Shown: positions 43,296 to 53,050, counted from the first letter of the stretch. The stretch: DNA of 64,000 nt from Rhodoferax ferrireducens (GCF_003347515.1 NZ_QEII01000297.1:202253-266252), one strand, 5' to 3'. The notes: generated from the sequence alone by a model not told the origin. Translations and numbers: made by a program.

Positions 43296-43422
43296 GAGTT
43301 TGCTATTACTTGAAGCATTGGGGGCGCTGCTGCTGCTGCTGCTGATTGTCTGGTGGACCATGTTTTCAGGGCGCAGCAAAGGTGAGTTGCCAGCAAAGCC
43401 TGACGAAAAAAAACCGGACTGA
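43294..43422 (+). CDS. Small single-pass membrane protein, 42 aa
   Basis: A 42-codon frame with an excellent AGGAG site 7 bp before its ATG. The product has one hydrophobic helix (LLLLEALGALLLLLLIVWW) at the N-terminus, then a short charged tail rich in Lys, Asp, Glu and Pro. This is a sensible inner membrane microprotein with the charged tail in the cytoplasm. The ATG overlaps the divergent mltA start (shared CATG), so its ribosome site lies inside the mltA coding sequence. I do not know its function. The strong ribosome site and membrane pattern favour a real gene; conservation would settle it. Confidence 0.6.
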   Translation: MSLLLLEALGALLLLLLIVWWTMFSGRSKGELPAKPDEKKPD

Positions 43423-43449
43423 AGCGAGGCGTGCTGGGAGCGCATGGCG

Positions 43450-44079
43450 TCAGGGGTTCGTGCGCAGCAGATTGACCAGTTCCACCGCGGACTTGACTTC
43501 CATTTTGTCAAACACGCGGGCCCGGTGAACTTCAACCGTTCTGACACTGATGTCCAGCCGGTCGGCGATCAACTTGTTGGGTAGCCCCTCCAGTACCAGG
43601 CGCATAACATCCCGTTCCCGCTCGGTCAATTCGGCCTGGCGTTCCTGCAGCAGCCCGGTTTTTCTGCGCGCCTGCGTATAGGCCTGTGATTGCGCCAGCG
43701 CCTGTTCCACCCGGTCCACCAGGGCATTGTCGGAAAAGGGTTTTTCACAAAAATCAAAAGCGCCGCGCTTGACCGCATCCACGGCGGTCGGCACATCGGC
43801 GTGGCCGGTCAGGAAGATCACCGGCATGGCGCGATGCAGATCGCGCTCGATCAGCCAGTCAAACAGTGCCAGACCACTCATGCCCGGCATGCGCACATCC
43901 AGCAGCAGGCAGCTGGGCTGATTCGGTGGCGCGTTGCCGGTCAGCTTGCGCTGAAACGCTTCGGCGTTCTCAAACACTTCGCTCAGCAAACGGCGCGAAC
44001 GCAGCAGCCACGCCAATGCGTCGCGCACGCTCGCGTCGTCGTCCACGACATAAACCAGGGCATCAATCAGAGGTTGCAT
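43450..44079 (-). CDS. FixJ family response regulator
   Basis: A 209-aa two-domain regulator. The receiver domain (about 6-125) has acidic VVDDDASVRD, phospho-acceptor Asp61 in LLLDVRMPGMSG, Thr in FLTGHAD, and Lys in FCEKPF. The LuxR-type DNA-binding domain (about 140-205) has LTERERDVMRLVLEGLPNKLIADRLDISVRTVEVHRARVFDKM. It is encoded 9 bp after the sensor kinase and is surely its partner. The regulated genes are unknown. Confidence 0.94.
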   Translation of the reverse strand: MQPLIDALVYVVDDDASVRDALAWLLRSRRLLSEVFENAEAFQRKLTGNAPPNQPSCLLLDVRMPGMSGLALFDWLIERDLHRAMPVIFLTGHADVPTAVDAVKRGAFDFCEKPFSDNALVDRVEQALAQSQAYTQARRKTGLLQERQAELTERERDVMRLVLEGLPNKLIADRLDISVRTVEVHRARVFDKMEVKSAVELVNLLRTNP

Positions 44080-44088
44080 GGGGCGATG

Positions 44089-46065
44089 TTATGCCACAGC
44101 GCCGGCGGGCAGGGTGAAGATGAAAACCGTTCCCTGGGGCACATTGGGCTCGAACACCAGGGCGCCGCCGTGTTGCTCCACCACCGTGCGGCACAGACTC
44201 AAGCCCAGCCCCATGCCCTCCGCCTTGGTGGTGAAGAAGGGATTGAACAGCTGCAGTTGCACCTCCGGTGCAATACCTTCCCCGATATCGGCCACCGAGA
44301 ACTCCACCCATTGACTGTGCCCCCCCGCTTTCACCCGGCGAACGCGCATCAGCAACACCCGCTCCAGAATATGCGGCTGGTCCATGGCCTGCATGGCATT
44401 GCGCGCCAGGTTGAGCAGGACCTGCTCAACCATGGTTCGGTCGCACAGCACGCACGGCACGCCGGGCTCGACTTCGATCTGCACCCGTACCAGCAGCTTG
44501 CGCGCCTGCAGGTGGATCAGCGGCAGGATGGCGTCCAGCAAGACTTGCGGCGCCACCGCGTCGCGCACCTGATCGCGCCGGCGCACAAAGTCGTGAACGC
44601 TCTTGATCACTTTGCCGGCCCGCTCGGCCTGCTCCGCAATGCGCTGCATGGCCTGGGTCAATTCGCTCCCGAATTCTTGGGCCGCGTTGGGCCCATCGGC
44701 CAGCAGATTGATCGACCCGGTCGCGTAGCTGGAGATGGCGGCCAGGGGCTGGTTCAGTTCGTGGCTCAGCAACGACGCCATTTCGCCTACCGTGGCCAGG
44801 CGCGCCGTGGCCTGCAGCCGTTCCTGGCTGGTGCGCGACAACTCCTCCACCCGGCGCTGTTCACTGATGTCCAGAAAAGCACTCATCCAGCCACTCTGCA
44901 CGCCTTGGGCATTGATCAGCGGGGCCTCAATGATGAGCACGGGAAACCGGGAACCGTCCTTGCGCATGAACACGGACTCGAACCCTTCGCGCGGCGGCAC
45001 ATTGCCAGCCAGACGGATCGCCTGGCGTTGCTGGTATTCGTCGATCGACTCTGGCGGCCAGTAGGGCGCCGGTATGCTGTGCCCCAGCAACTCCTCTTCT
45101 GTGAATCCCACCATCTGGCAAAAGGCGGGGTTGACGTAGGTGATATGACCGTGCAAATCGCGCGCCCGCAAGCCCGTCACCAAAGAGTCTTCCATCGCCT
45201 TGCGAAAAGCGAGGGCATCGGCCAGATCGTGCTCGGCCTTGAGGCGCCGGCGCATGTCCTTGCCCAGAACGGCCAGCACCGACACCAGCGTGATCGACAT
45301 CACGGTGACCAGCGCCGTCAGCACATTGGGAAACAGATCAGGCGCGCCACGCCAGCTGTCCATGCGCAGCACCAGTGTCGTCCCCGGCAGATCCATCAAT
45401 TGGTGGGCCGTAAAGACCCGGCTGCCCCGGCGCGCCGAGCCACGCAGCGCCAGTCGGGTACCGTCGCCCTCGGTGAACGAAATTTCATAGTTGCGGGTCA
45501 TCTGCTGCCCCACCAGCACGTCCAGCACGTCTTGCAGGGCATAGGTCGCCACCACGAAACCCGTGAGCTTGCCGCCTCGCTGCAGGGGCAGGCACAGCTC
45601 CATGACTTCCACGCCGAGCCCATCCATCAGCGGCACAAAATAGCTGCTGGCATAGGCCGGGCCACTGAAGCGGCGGGCCGTGGCACATGCCTGCGTCACA
45701 TCGGACTGCGTATTGTCGCGCCCCATGCGGTCAAACACCGGCGGGCGAAAGGGCGTGTCGGCGTGGGATTGCACATGCATGGCGCTGTCGCGCCATTCCA
45801 GGCGCACGAGTTCGCGGTGCTCACGCAACATGGTGGCTGCGTCAATCGCCCAGGAGTTGGGCGTCGGATCGCTGTACTGCAGGGCCTGCAGGCTTTGCAC
45901 ATTGCGCGTGAAAGCCGCCCGCACGTCACCCACGGCCTGCTCCGCATCACGCTCCAGGCGGCCCTGCACCTGGGCGGCCTCATACAGCCCGGCCAGCCAG
46001 ACCAGCATGACCAGCATGGCCGCGACCAGCAACACCAGCACGCTCCACAGGGCACGCCGACGCAA
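44089..46065 (-). CDS. PAS-domain sensor histidine kinase (FixL/DctB-like)
   Basis: A 658-aa membrane kinase with two transmembrane helices (about 6-28 and 248-268) flanking a 220-residue periplasmic sensor. A PAS domain follows (about 290-405; ITYVNPAFCQMVGFTEEELLG), then the phospho-acceptor His435 in LLSHELNQPLAAISSYA and an ATPase domain with NLARNAMQAM and GMGLGLSLCRTVVEQHGG. The TTG at 46065 is the conservative start. A CTG at 46104 may be the true one: it overlaps the upstream YhdP stop as CTGA, has GAGG seven bases before it, and adds 13 residues before the first helix. The operon order is YhdP, kinase, regulator. Confidence 0.9.
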   Translation of the reverse strand: MRRRALWSVLVLLVAAMLVMLVWLAGLYEAAQVQGRLERDAEQAVGDVRAAFTRNVQSLQALQYSDPTPNSWAIDAATMLREHRELVRLEWRDSAMHVQSHADTPFRPPVFDRMGRDNTQSDVTQACATARRFSGPAYASSYFVPLMDGLGVEVMELCLPLQRGGKLTGFVVATYALQDVLDVLVGQQMTRNYEISFTEGDGTRLALRGSARRGSRVFTAHQLMDLPGTTLVLRMDSWRGAPDLFPNVLTALVTVMSITLVSVLAVLGKDMRRRLKAEHDLADALAFRKAMEDSLVTGLRARDLHGHITYVNPAFCQMVGFTEEELLGHSIPAPYWPPESIDEYQQRQAIRLAGNVPPREGFESVFMRKDGSRFPVLIIEAPLINAQGVQSGWMSAFLDISEQRRVEELSRTSQERLQATARLATVGEMASLLSHELNQPLAAISSYATGSINLLADGPNAAQEFGSELTQAMQRIAEQAERAGKVIKSVHDFVRRRDQVRDAVAPQVLLDAILPLIHLQARKLLVRVQIEVEPGVPCVLCDRTMVEQVLLNLARNAMQAMDQPHILERVLLMRVRRVKAGGHSQWVEFSVADIGEGIAPEVQLQLFNPFFTTKAEGMGLGLSLCRTVVEQHGGALVFEPNVPQGTVFIFTLPAGAVA

Positions 46066-46100
46066 GGCAGAAGGGGGGCGCTCGGCGCCAGGCTCCGTCT

Positions 46101-49100
46101 TCAGCGTGGCACCTCATTCTTGCTGCCGTCTGCCGCCGCTTTGCGCTGCACCCGAGTGATTTTTGGATCGGCCCAGGCACCATCAATGTGAAACTCCTGC
46201 GTGGCGGCTTCAATCAAGGGCCGGCGCAAAAACATCTGGGCCAGGAAGGTGCCCAACCCAACCGCCGGGTTGATGACCGTCGCGATCAGGGAGGCGGTGC
46301 CGGCATTGATTTCAGGCACTACCACTACCTTGATATCCTGTGTTTCCTTCGCAATATCGGCGCGTCCCTCCATCAGCACCGCCGCATTGACGCCCTTCAT
46401 TTGCAGATTGTTGGTTTTGGCGATGCCCTGCTCGATCGTAACGTCACCGCGCAGAAAGTCGAAAGAGAAGCCTTCGCTGAAGACATCCCTGAAATCCAGC
46501 GTGAAGCGGCGCGGCAAGGCCTGCAGACTCAAGACCCCCAACAACTTGGCCATGCCCGGATCGGCCTTCAGGAACTGGCCTGTTTCCACATTGACGGTGA
46601 ACGCACCCGTCATGGACGGGTAGTCCAGGCTGAAGGGCGAGCCCATCCAGGCGACTTGCCCTTCCATCTTGCCGTGCCCCTGGCGCACCACGTCCTTCAT
46701 GCCAAAACGCGACAGCAGTTCGCCACCATCCGCGATGTCGAGCTTGAAATTCATCACCGTGCGCCGCTGCGCCGGCGCACTGCGTGATGAGGCCGAACCG
46801 ACCGCCGCCCAGTTGCCTGTCGCGGTCAGCACCGCCTCTGGCGTGATCACGTTGAGCTTGCTGAGCCGCCACTCGCGCGCACCCACACCGGCATCCCGGT
46901 TGATGGCCTCCACCTCGACCCGACCGAGGCGTTTGCCGCGCAGCTCAAAATCTTCCACCACGATGTCCAGGGCCGGAATGCTCGCCGGCTGCTCATTGAG
47001 CAGGGCCTCCACCTCGCGGGCCGTGCCGGGCGCGATGGTCAACCTGGCCAACCGGGCATGGACGCGACCCAGCCCGGCGTCCGACGGCTGCCGGTATTCC
47101 ACATACCCATTGAGTTCGGTGGCGTCCAGATTGGCCCGCCACAGCAAGCCCTCACGCGTGCCACCGACGACCACGTTATGCAGCGTGCGCCCGCCAAAGC
47201 TCAACTCGCGCGCCCGCACGGCCATGGCGGTGGGCAGATAGCCCAGAGGCGCGCTGCTGACCGTGCTGACGGGCGGGCGCGGGGTGCCAACCGGGGCAGG
47301 GACAGGCGTTGGCGCGGCCACCGCCAACGGCGTGCCCGCCGCCTGCGACAACACGGAGCTCCAGGCATCCATATCCACGTTGCTCAAGTTGATGTTGGCC
47401 AATACCCCTTCATCGGGCATGGGGGCCGACTCGGGCGGCGACAGGCCCACCCCGATTGAGCCACGCAGCACGCGCGGCTCAGGCCCCGACAGATCGCGCA
47501 CATAGGCGATCGACGCCAGACGCCCCAGCTCCAGCGTCAACTGGTCGCGCAATCGCAGCTGCCCACCTGGGCCGGGCAGCTGCGAGTCACGGGTCAGCGC
47601 GGTCTCCAGCCGAAAAGGCAGCAAGGCTTCGGCGCTCTTGTTCAAGGGCGCGGGCAGGCTCAAGGCCAGGCCCTGCAAATTGCTGGAGACCAGCAGCTCA
47701 GGTTCGCCCTGGCGAAAGCCCAACACCGCGGTGTACGCCGCACTGCCACTGGCATGCTGCGCCATGCGTGCCACAAAGCCCAGCTCGTTGGCCTGGCGCA
47801 GCCCCTCGGCAGAGGCCGTGCCGCTGGCGCGGATCACGATCGGCGCCTCCACGCGCCCGGGGCTGACCCCGGACGGCGCTACCGATCCCCCGTCCAGACG
47901 CACGTCCCCACCCAGCATGCGCGCCTGGCCCGCAGCAATGGCAAAACCGCTCTCTGAAAAACTCACCACCCCACGCGAGCGCGCCAGTTTGGGCGTGCCC
48001 GGAGTGATCTGGATGTCGTTGCCGCTGAGCGTGACGCTGCCCTGCACCACGGACTTGTCAATATTGGCAATCGGCAGGATCAGCTTCAATTTGTAGTCGG
48101 CCGTTCCGCTCGCCACCGCCTGGCTCAGCGCCCGCCCGGTCATCGACCCCAGCGGCGAGCCATTAACGATGCCCAGGCCCTCGCCCAAGGCACCGCGCGC
48201 TTCGGCGTTGACCGTCACCGTGGCGTGGGTCAAGTCGGGAATCACGGCCTCCGCCTTGCTGATCTGCACGCCGCCCGTGGCGCCCATCCTGGCACGCGCG
48301 CCCTTGACCTGCAACTGCAAACGATCGATCACCAACTCGCCGCTAAGCTGTGTCAACGCCGGCCAGGGTAGCGCCTCCTGAGGCTGGATGCTGCGCGGCA
48401 CATAAGCATAGGTGGCATCCTGGACGTTGGCCGTAATCCTGAATTCACCCTGCTTGGGGTCGGCAAAAGGCATGTTGTGCAGATCGCCCTTGACCTTGAA
48501 CCTGACGTTGTTGGAGGTGCCGCCCTGGAGCGCATTGCGCAGGTAGTCACGCACCGCCTGGTGGATGACCAGGGGCAGATAGCGGTGCACGCGCGTGCCG
48601 TCGGCACGACTCAGTGTGGCCTGCAAGTCCAGCACACCCGGAAACCGCGCGCGGCCAAGGGCCGTGGCGGGGTTGCTCGTCTCCCATTTGAGCTGCGCCT
48701 CGCCTTGCGCATCGGCGTTGTTGAACTTCGCATTCGGCAGCTGTACGGCGACACGCTCACCGTTGATTTGCCACTTGACGTCGCCGGAAAACTGCGTGAG
48801 CGGGATCACCGGTTCGTCAAACACGCCCGGCAGCTCGACGGCGCCGTCGGCCAGACTGACGCTGGCCCGGCCAGCGGACTGGTTGAGGTCAAACTCGATG
48901 CGGGCACCGCGGATACCGGGGGAGCCCAAGGCGATGGCGGGGTTGGCCGTCGTCGTCTTGGTCGTGCCCGCCGCCAATTCAAACTGACTCACCAGCCCCT
49001 TGAGCTCGTATTTGCTAAAGGCCCCCATCGGCCCCTGCCAGCTGGCCTGGATCCGCTCCACCAGCCCCTTGGGCGCATACGCCAGCAGCAGGGCACGGGA

Positions 49101-50249
49101 GGAGGCCTCAATCGGCAGGCGATCGGCGATCTGCGCCAGCGCCGCCAGATCCAGCTTGTCGCCTTTGAACTCTCCACGCGCGGCTATTTTGCCCTCGGCC
49201 CCCATGTACATCACGCGCAGATTGCCGCCCGGCCAGTGCAGGCCGTCGCGGGTGTCAAACTGGAGCCCTTGGGTGGAAAACTCGAAACCGGTCGCCAGCC
49301 TGCGCCCCCCCAGGCGCCCGCGCACCGATTGCAACTCCAGCGCCTGCAAACCGGTGCCCAGCGTCATGTTCACCTCGGCCAGCGCCACGTCCGCCTGAGC
49401 CCCCACCAGCTCCCCCTGGCTAACCTCGGCCCAGGCGGTGACGGCGCCATTGCCCTGGTGCAGATCGACGCCAACGTCGGCATAACGGCGCAGCTCGGAC
49501 AAGTCCACCCGCGGCAAGGCGGCGTAGAGCTGGCCGTCCCAGTCCTGCCAGCGACCCCGGTGGCGTGACAGCAAAGGCTGCTGGAGCTGGCCCCGCACAC
49601 TGAAGCGCTCGCCCCATGACACGGGCGGCGTGGCGTCGAAGCGCATGTCGTGACGACGCCCCTTGTTGCGCACCACCAGCGCGACCTGCTTGAGTGCCAG
49701 CGTCGGCGTCGCCCGCAATTCATCCGTCCACAGGATGGTGCCATCATGAATGGCGAACTCGATCTGCGAAAAAAACCAGTCGGCCGCGCCATCGCCGGTG
49801 TCGCCGCTCCCGGAAAAATCGAGCCCCGCGACGATTATTTTTCCGTTGATGTTGCGCCGGATATTGAGCTCCGGCCGGTCAATGTAAAGCTGTTCAAACC
49901 CGAGCCGCCAGACCGATCGCGGGGACAGCGCCGCCAGCACGCGCGGCAGCCGCAAGGCTTCCCGACCCTGGGCGTCAAACAGCTGGATATCGGTCAGTTC
50001 AAACGAGGGGATCATGCCGGTCGAATGCGCGCTAATGGCCCCGATGCGCACCGGAACCCCCAGTAGCTGCGAAGCCCGGGCTTCGAGCTGCGGGCGAAAC
50101 TCGCCGATACGCGGCACAATCAGCCAATGCAGCGCGCCCCAGACCACCCCAAACACAAGCCATGCAGCAAGCAGCAAACCCAGCGACCAGCGGGCGACGG
50201 TTGTCAGGGTTTTCAGCAGTGATGAGGGGGCCGGCGTCAAGTCAATCAT
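46101..50249 (-). CDS. YhdP family protein (AsmA-like, DUF3971)
   Basis: A 1382-aa inner-membrane-anchored periplasmic protein. An N-terminal helix (WSLGLLLAAWLVFGVVWGALHWLI, about 20-43) is followed by an AsmA-like start with RIGEFRPQLEARASQLLGVPVRIGAIS and a very long repetitive beta region ending in GTASLIATVINPAVGLGTFLAQ. YhdP and other AsmA-like proteins are bridge-type lipid transporters that carry phospholipids to the outer membrane. The ATG at 50249 is 15 bp from the divergent glnE start; a longer open frame overlaps glnE and is rejected. It is followed without a gap by the kinase gene. Confidence 0.9.
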   Translation of the reverse strand: MIDLTPAPSSLLKTLTTVARWSLGLLLAAWLVFGVVWGALHWLIVPRIGEFRPQLEARASQLLGVPVRIGAISAHSTGMIPSFELTDIQLFDAQGREALRLPRVLAALSPRSVWRLGFEQLYIDRPELNIRRNINGKIIVAGLDFSGSGDTGDGAADWFFSQIEFAIHDGTILWTDELRATPTLALKQVALVVRNKGRRHDMRFDATPPVSWGERFSVRGQLQQPLLSRHRGRWQDWDGQLYAALPRVDLSELRRYADVGVDLHQGNGAVTAWAEVSQGELVGAQADVALAEVNMTLGTGLQALELQSVRGRLGGRRLATGFEFSTQGLQFDTRDGLHWPGGNLRVMYMGAEGKIAARGEFKGDKLDLAALAQIADRLPIEASSRALLLAYAPKGLVERIQASWQGPMGAFSKYELKGLVSQFELAAGTTKTTTANPAIALGSPGIRGARIEFDLNQSAGRASVSLADGAVELPGVFDEPVIPLTQFSGDVKWQINGERVAVQLPNAKFNNADAQGEAQLKWETSNPATALGRARFPGVLDLQATLSRADGTRVHRYLPLVIHQAVRDYLRNALQGGTSNNVRFKVKGDLHNMPFADPKQGEFRITANVQDATYAYVPRSIQPQEALPWPALTQLSGELVIDRLQLQVKGARARMGATGGVQISKAEAVIPDLTHATVTVNAEARGALGEGLGIVNGSPLGSMTGRALSQAVASGTADYKLKLILPIANIDKSVVQGSVTLSGNDIQITPGTPKLARSRGVVSFSESGFAIAAGQARMLGGDVRLDGGSVAPSGVSPGRVEAPIVIRASGTASAEGLRQANELGFVARMAQHASGSAAYTAVLGFRQGEPELLVSSNLQGLALSLPAPLNKSAEALLPFRLETALTRDSQLPGPGGQLRLRDQLTLELGRLASIAYVRDLSGPEPRVLRGSIGVGLSPPESAPMPDEGVLANINLSNVDMDAWSSVLSQAAGTPLAVAAPTPVPAPVGTPRPPVSTVSSAPLGYLPTAMAVRARELSFGGRTLHNVVVGGTREGLLWRANLDATELNGYVEYRQPSDAGLGRVHARLARLTIAPGTAREVEALLNEQPASIPALDIVVEDFELRGKRLGRVEVEAINRDAGVGAREWRLSKLNVITPEAVLTATGNWAAVGSASSRSAPAQRRTVMNFKLDIADGGELLSRFGMKDVVRQGHGKMEGQVAWMGSPFSLDYPSMTGAFTVNVETGQFLKADPGMAKLLGVLSLQALPRRFTLDFRDVFSEGFSFDFLRGDVTIEQGIAKTNNLQMKGVNAAVLMEGRADIAKETQDIKVVVVPEINAGTASLIATVINPAVGLGTFLAQMFLRRPLIEAATQEFHIDGAWADPKITRVQRKAAADGSKNEVPR

Positions 50250-50264
50250 TGTGAAACTGGATAT

Positions 50265-52997
50265 ATGACAGGAATTATGACCGGCCCCGCATTGTCGACC
50301 CACTCGCGTTTTGGCCAGCGCGTACGCCGCCGTTACGAGAACCAGCTGCATTTGTTGCCGCCCGGCGTCCCGGATCAGGCGGCGATGGCACAGGCCTTCG
50401 AAGCCTTGAAAACTTTGGGTGGCGATACCGGCAGCGCTTTGCGCACCACACGCCAGCTGGTGCTCGAACGCCTGCTGTACCTGGACTGCGATGAACAGAC
50501 CCCCCTGAGCCAGATCACCCAAGCCATGACCACGCTGGCGGAATTCGCGCTGAAGACAGCCTGCGCAGACGTTCAGCACCTGCTGGAGCAGGCCCACGGC
50601 CGCCCCGGCACGCCGGACGGTGAACGCGCCCTGCTGTGGATCGTCGGCATGGGCAAATTGGGGGCGCGCGAACTCAACGTCTCCAGCGACATCGACCTGA
50701 TCTATGTCTACGACCAGGACGGCGACACGACAGGCGATGCCCAGGGGCGCGGGCGCATCTCGAATCAGGAGTACTTTGCCAAGGCGGTGCGGGCTATCTA
50801 CGCCCTGATCGGCGACACCACCGAACACGGCTTTGTTTTTCGCGTCGATCTGGCGCTGCGGCCCAACGGCAACTCCGGGCCACCCGCGGTGTCGCTGGGC
50901 GCGCTGGAAGAATACCTGCATGTGCAGGGCCGCGAGTGGGAACGCTTTGCCTGGCTCAAGAGCCGCGTGGTGGCCACGCTGGGCGGCGAGGCCAATGGCT
51001 CGGCCCAGGCGCTGCGCGGCGTGGTGATGCCCTTCGTGTTCCGACGCTACCTCGACTACAACGTGTTTGATTCGCTGCGCGTGCTGCACCGGCAAATCCG
51101 CGACCACGCGGGCAAACGCAGCGCCGGACGCCCCGAGCGCGCCAACGACGTCAAGCTCTCGCGCGGCGGCATTCGCGAAATCGAATTCATCGTGCAGGTG
51201 CTGCAGGTGGTGCGCGGCGGGCAGTTTCCCGAGCTGCGAACACGCCCCACGCTGAGTGCGCTGACGCGGCTGGCCAAGGCCGGTCTGATGCCGCAAAAAA
51301 CCGCCGAAGCGCTGGCGCAGGCCTACGATTTTTTGCGCCGGGTGGAACACCGAATTCAGTACCTGGACGATCAGCAGACCCATGTGCTGCCGACGCAGGA
51401 CCACGACCTGGACTGGATTGCCAGCACTCTGGGCTACGCCACAACTTACCAACTGTTACACGAACTCGATACCCACCGTGAGCTGGTGGCGCAGGAATTT
51501 GACGCCCTGCTCGGCGGCGGGGCGCACAAGGAATGCAAGGGCTGCAACGGGAACAACGGCGGCAAGAACGGTGCGGCCGCGCCCGATTTCGATGAGTTGC
51601 TGGAGCAATTACCGGCCAATTTCCGCGCCCGCGTGCTCGCTTGGCGCGAGCACCCGCGCGTGCTGGCCCTGCGCGAGGAGTCACGCGCCCGGCTGGTACG
51701 GCTGATTGGGCGCACCGCCCAGTGGGTGCGCGAGGGCAAGGTGACCGAGCAAGCGGCGGTGCGGCTGGCCGACTGGATTGAACCCCTGCTGCGGCGCGAA
51801 AGTTACCTGGCCCTGCTGCTGGAGCGCCCCAATGTGCACGAACGCTTGCTGCGCCTGCTGGGCGCGGCACGCTGGCCGGCGCGTTACCTGCTGCTGCACC
51901 CGGGGGTGATTGATGAACTGGCCGGCGCCGGCATGCTGGATGAACGTTTTTGCGCCGCTGACTTCGAGCATGAACTCGACCACCGGCGCGCCTCATTGGC
52001 CGGCACCGGCGAAGACGACGACGAGGTGCTACTCAACCTGCTGCGCCGCGCCCACCATGCCGAAGTTTTCCGCACGCTGGCGCGAGACGTTGAAGGCAAA
52101 CTGAGCGTCGAGCAAGTGGCCGACGACCTGAGCTCGCTGGCCGAAGCGGTGTTGCGCGTGACCAGCCGCTGGTGCTGGGACCGCCTGAAAAACAAGCATC
52201 GCGCCACACCCCAGTTTGCCATCATTGCCTACGGCAAGCTCGGCGGCAAGGAACTCGGCTACGGCAGCGATCTGGACATCGTGTTCGTCTACCAGGACGA
52301 GGACGAACGGGCCGGCGAGGTCTATGCCAGCCTGGTACGCAAACTGATCAACTGGCTGACTGTCAAGACCGGTGAAGGCGACCTGTACGAGATCGACACC
52401 GCCTTGCGACCCAACGGCAACTCCGGCCTCCTGATCACCAGCTTTGACGCCTACGCCGATTACCAGCAGCAGCGCGGCTCCAACACCGCCTGGACCTGGG
52501 AACACCAGGCCATGACGCGCGCCCGCTTCGTCCTGGGCGACGACAGCTTGCGCCTGCGCTTTGACGCCATCCGCAAAGCCGTCATCGCCGCGCCGCGCGA
52601 CGCCCTGGCCTTGAAGGCCGAAATCATCAGCATGCGCAACCGGGTTCGCGCCGCCCATCCGGTCCGGGGCGAGCAGTTTGACGTCAAGCAAAGCCCGGGC
52701 GGCATGATTGATGTGGAATTCGTCATGCAGTACCTGGTGCTGTCGCACGCCGCGCAGCACCCCGAGCTGATCGACAACGCCGGCAATATTGCCCTGCTGG
52801 AGCGCGCCGAAGCGCTTGGCCTGCTGCCGGTCGGGGTCGGCCACGCGGCGGCTAGCGCTTACCGCGAGTTGCGCCGGGTGCAGCATCGCGCCCGCCTCAA
52901 CGAAGAACCAACGCATGTCTTCATGCCTGAACTGCAGCAACAGCGCGATGCCGTGTTGGCTTTGTGGCAAACCGTGTTTGACACGGCAACGTACTGA
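50265..52997 (+). CDS. glnE: Bifunctional glutamine synthetase adenylyltransferase/adenylyl-removing enzyme
   Basis: A 910-aa enzyme that adenylylates and deadenylylates glutamine synthetase in nitrogen control. Both nucleotidyltransferase cores are present: GMGKLGARELNVSSDIDLIYVY (about 128-149) in the adenylyl-removing half and YGKLGGKELGYGSDLDIVFVY (about 656-676) in the adenylylating half, each followed by RPNGNSG. The C-terminal helical domain has KQSPGGMIDVEFVMQYLVL. A Gly/Asn/Lys-rich linker near 415-440 is a local low-complexity insert in frame. Start may be ATG 50265 or 50277. It diverges from the YhdP gene. Confidence 0.96.
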   Translation: MTGIMTGPALSTHSRFGQRVRRRYENQLHLLPPGVPDQAAMAQAFEALKTLGGDTGSALRTTRQLVLERLLYLDCDEQTPLSQITQAMTTLAEFALKTACADVQHLLEQAHGRPGTPDGERALLWIVGMGKLGARELNVSSDIDLIYVYDQDGDTTGDAQGRGRISNQEYFAKAVRAIYALIGDTTEHGFVFRVDLALRPNGNSGPPAVSLGALEEYLHVQGREWERFAWLKSRVVATLGGEANGSAQALRGVVMPFVFRRYLDYNVFDSLRVLHRQIRDHAGKRSAGRPERANDVKLSRGGIREIEFIVQVLQVVRGGQFPELRTRPTLSALTRLAKAGLMPQKTAEALAQAYDFLRRVEHRIQYLDDQQTHVLPTQDHDLDWIASTLGYATTYQLLHELDTHRELVAQEFDALLGGGAHKECKGCNGNNGGKNGAAAPDFDELLEQLPANFRARVLAWREHPRVLALREESRARLVRLIGRTAQWVREGKVTEQAAVRLADWIEPLLRRESYLALLLERPNVHERLLRLLGAARWPARYLLLHPGVIDELAGAGMLDERFCAADFEHELDHRRASLAGTGEDDDEVLLNLLRRAHHAEVFRTLARDVEGKLSVEQVADDLSSLAEAVLRVTSRWCWDRLKNKHRATPQFAIIAYGKLGGKELGYGSDLDIVFVYQDEDERAGEVYASLVRKLINWLTVKTGEGDLYEIDTALRPNGNSGLLITSFDAYADYQQQRGSNTAWTWEHQAMTRARFVLGDDSLRLRFDAIRKAVIAAPRDALALKAEIISMRNRVRAAHPVRGEQFDVKQSPGGMIDVEFVMQYLVLSHAAQHPELIDNAGNIALLERAEALGLLPVGVGHAAASAYRELRRVQHRARLNEEPTHVFMPELQQQRDAVLALWQTVFDTATY

Positions 52998-53036
52998 GTG
53001 TCCGCAGGCGCGCGCCGGGGGCGTCCCGGTGCTTTG

Positions 53037-53050
53037 CTGATCCAAATCAA
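53037..53050 (+). promoter_or_regulatory. Probable FNR/Anr box upstream of nrdD
   Basis: CTGAT-CCAA-ATCAA matches the FNR consensus TTGATnnnnATCAA at all but the first base. It lies 107 bp before the nrdD start. Class III ribonucleotide reductase works only without oxygen, so FNR-type activation fits. Inference from motif and context. Confidence 0.65.

Noticed and set aside
43690..46191. An 833-codon open frame on the + strand opposite the sensor kinase and regulator genes
   Set aside because: Composition is rich in His, Gln and Arg with no motif; it mirrors well-supported minus-strand genes.
50250..51452. In-frame 401-codon N-terminal extension of the YhdP gene
   Set aside because: It lies wholly antisense to glnE and lacks signal or family features; the membrane anchor follows the start at 50249.
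51530..51580. Zinc-binding site from CKGC in glnE
   Set aside because: Only two Cys are present in a low-complexity linker; there is no second pair.
51500..51600. Suspected frameshift or insertion in glnE
   Set aside because: The Gly/Asn/Lys-rich stretch stays in frame and both catalytic halves are complete; it is a low-complexity linker.
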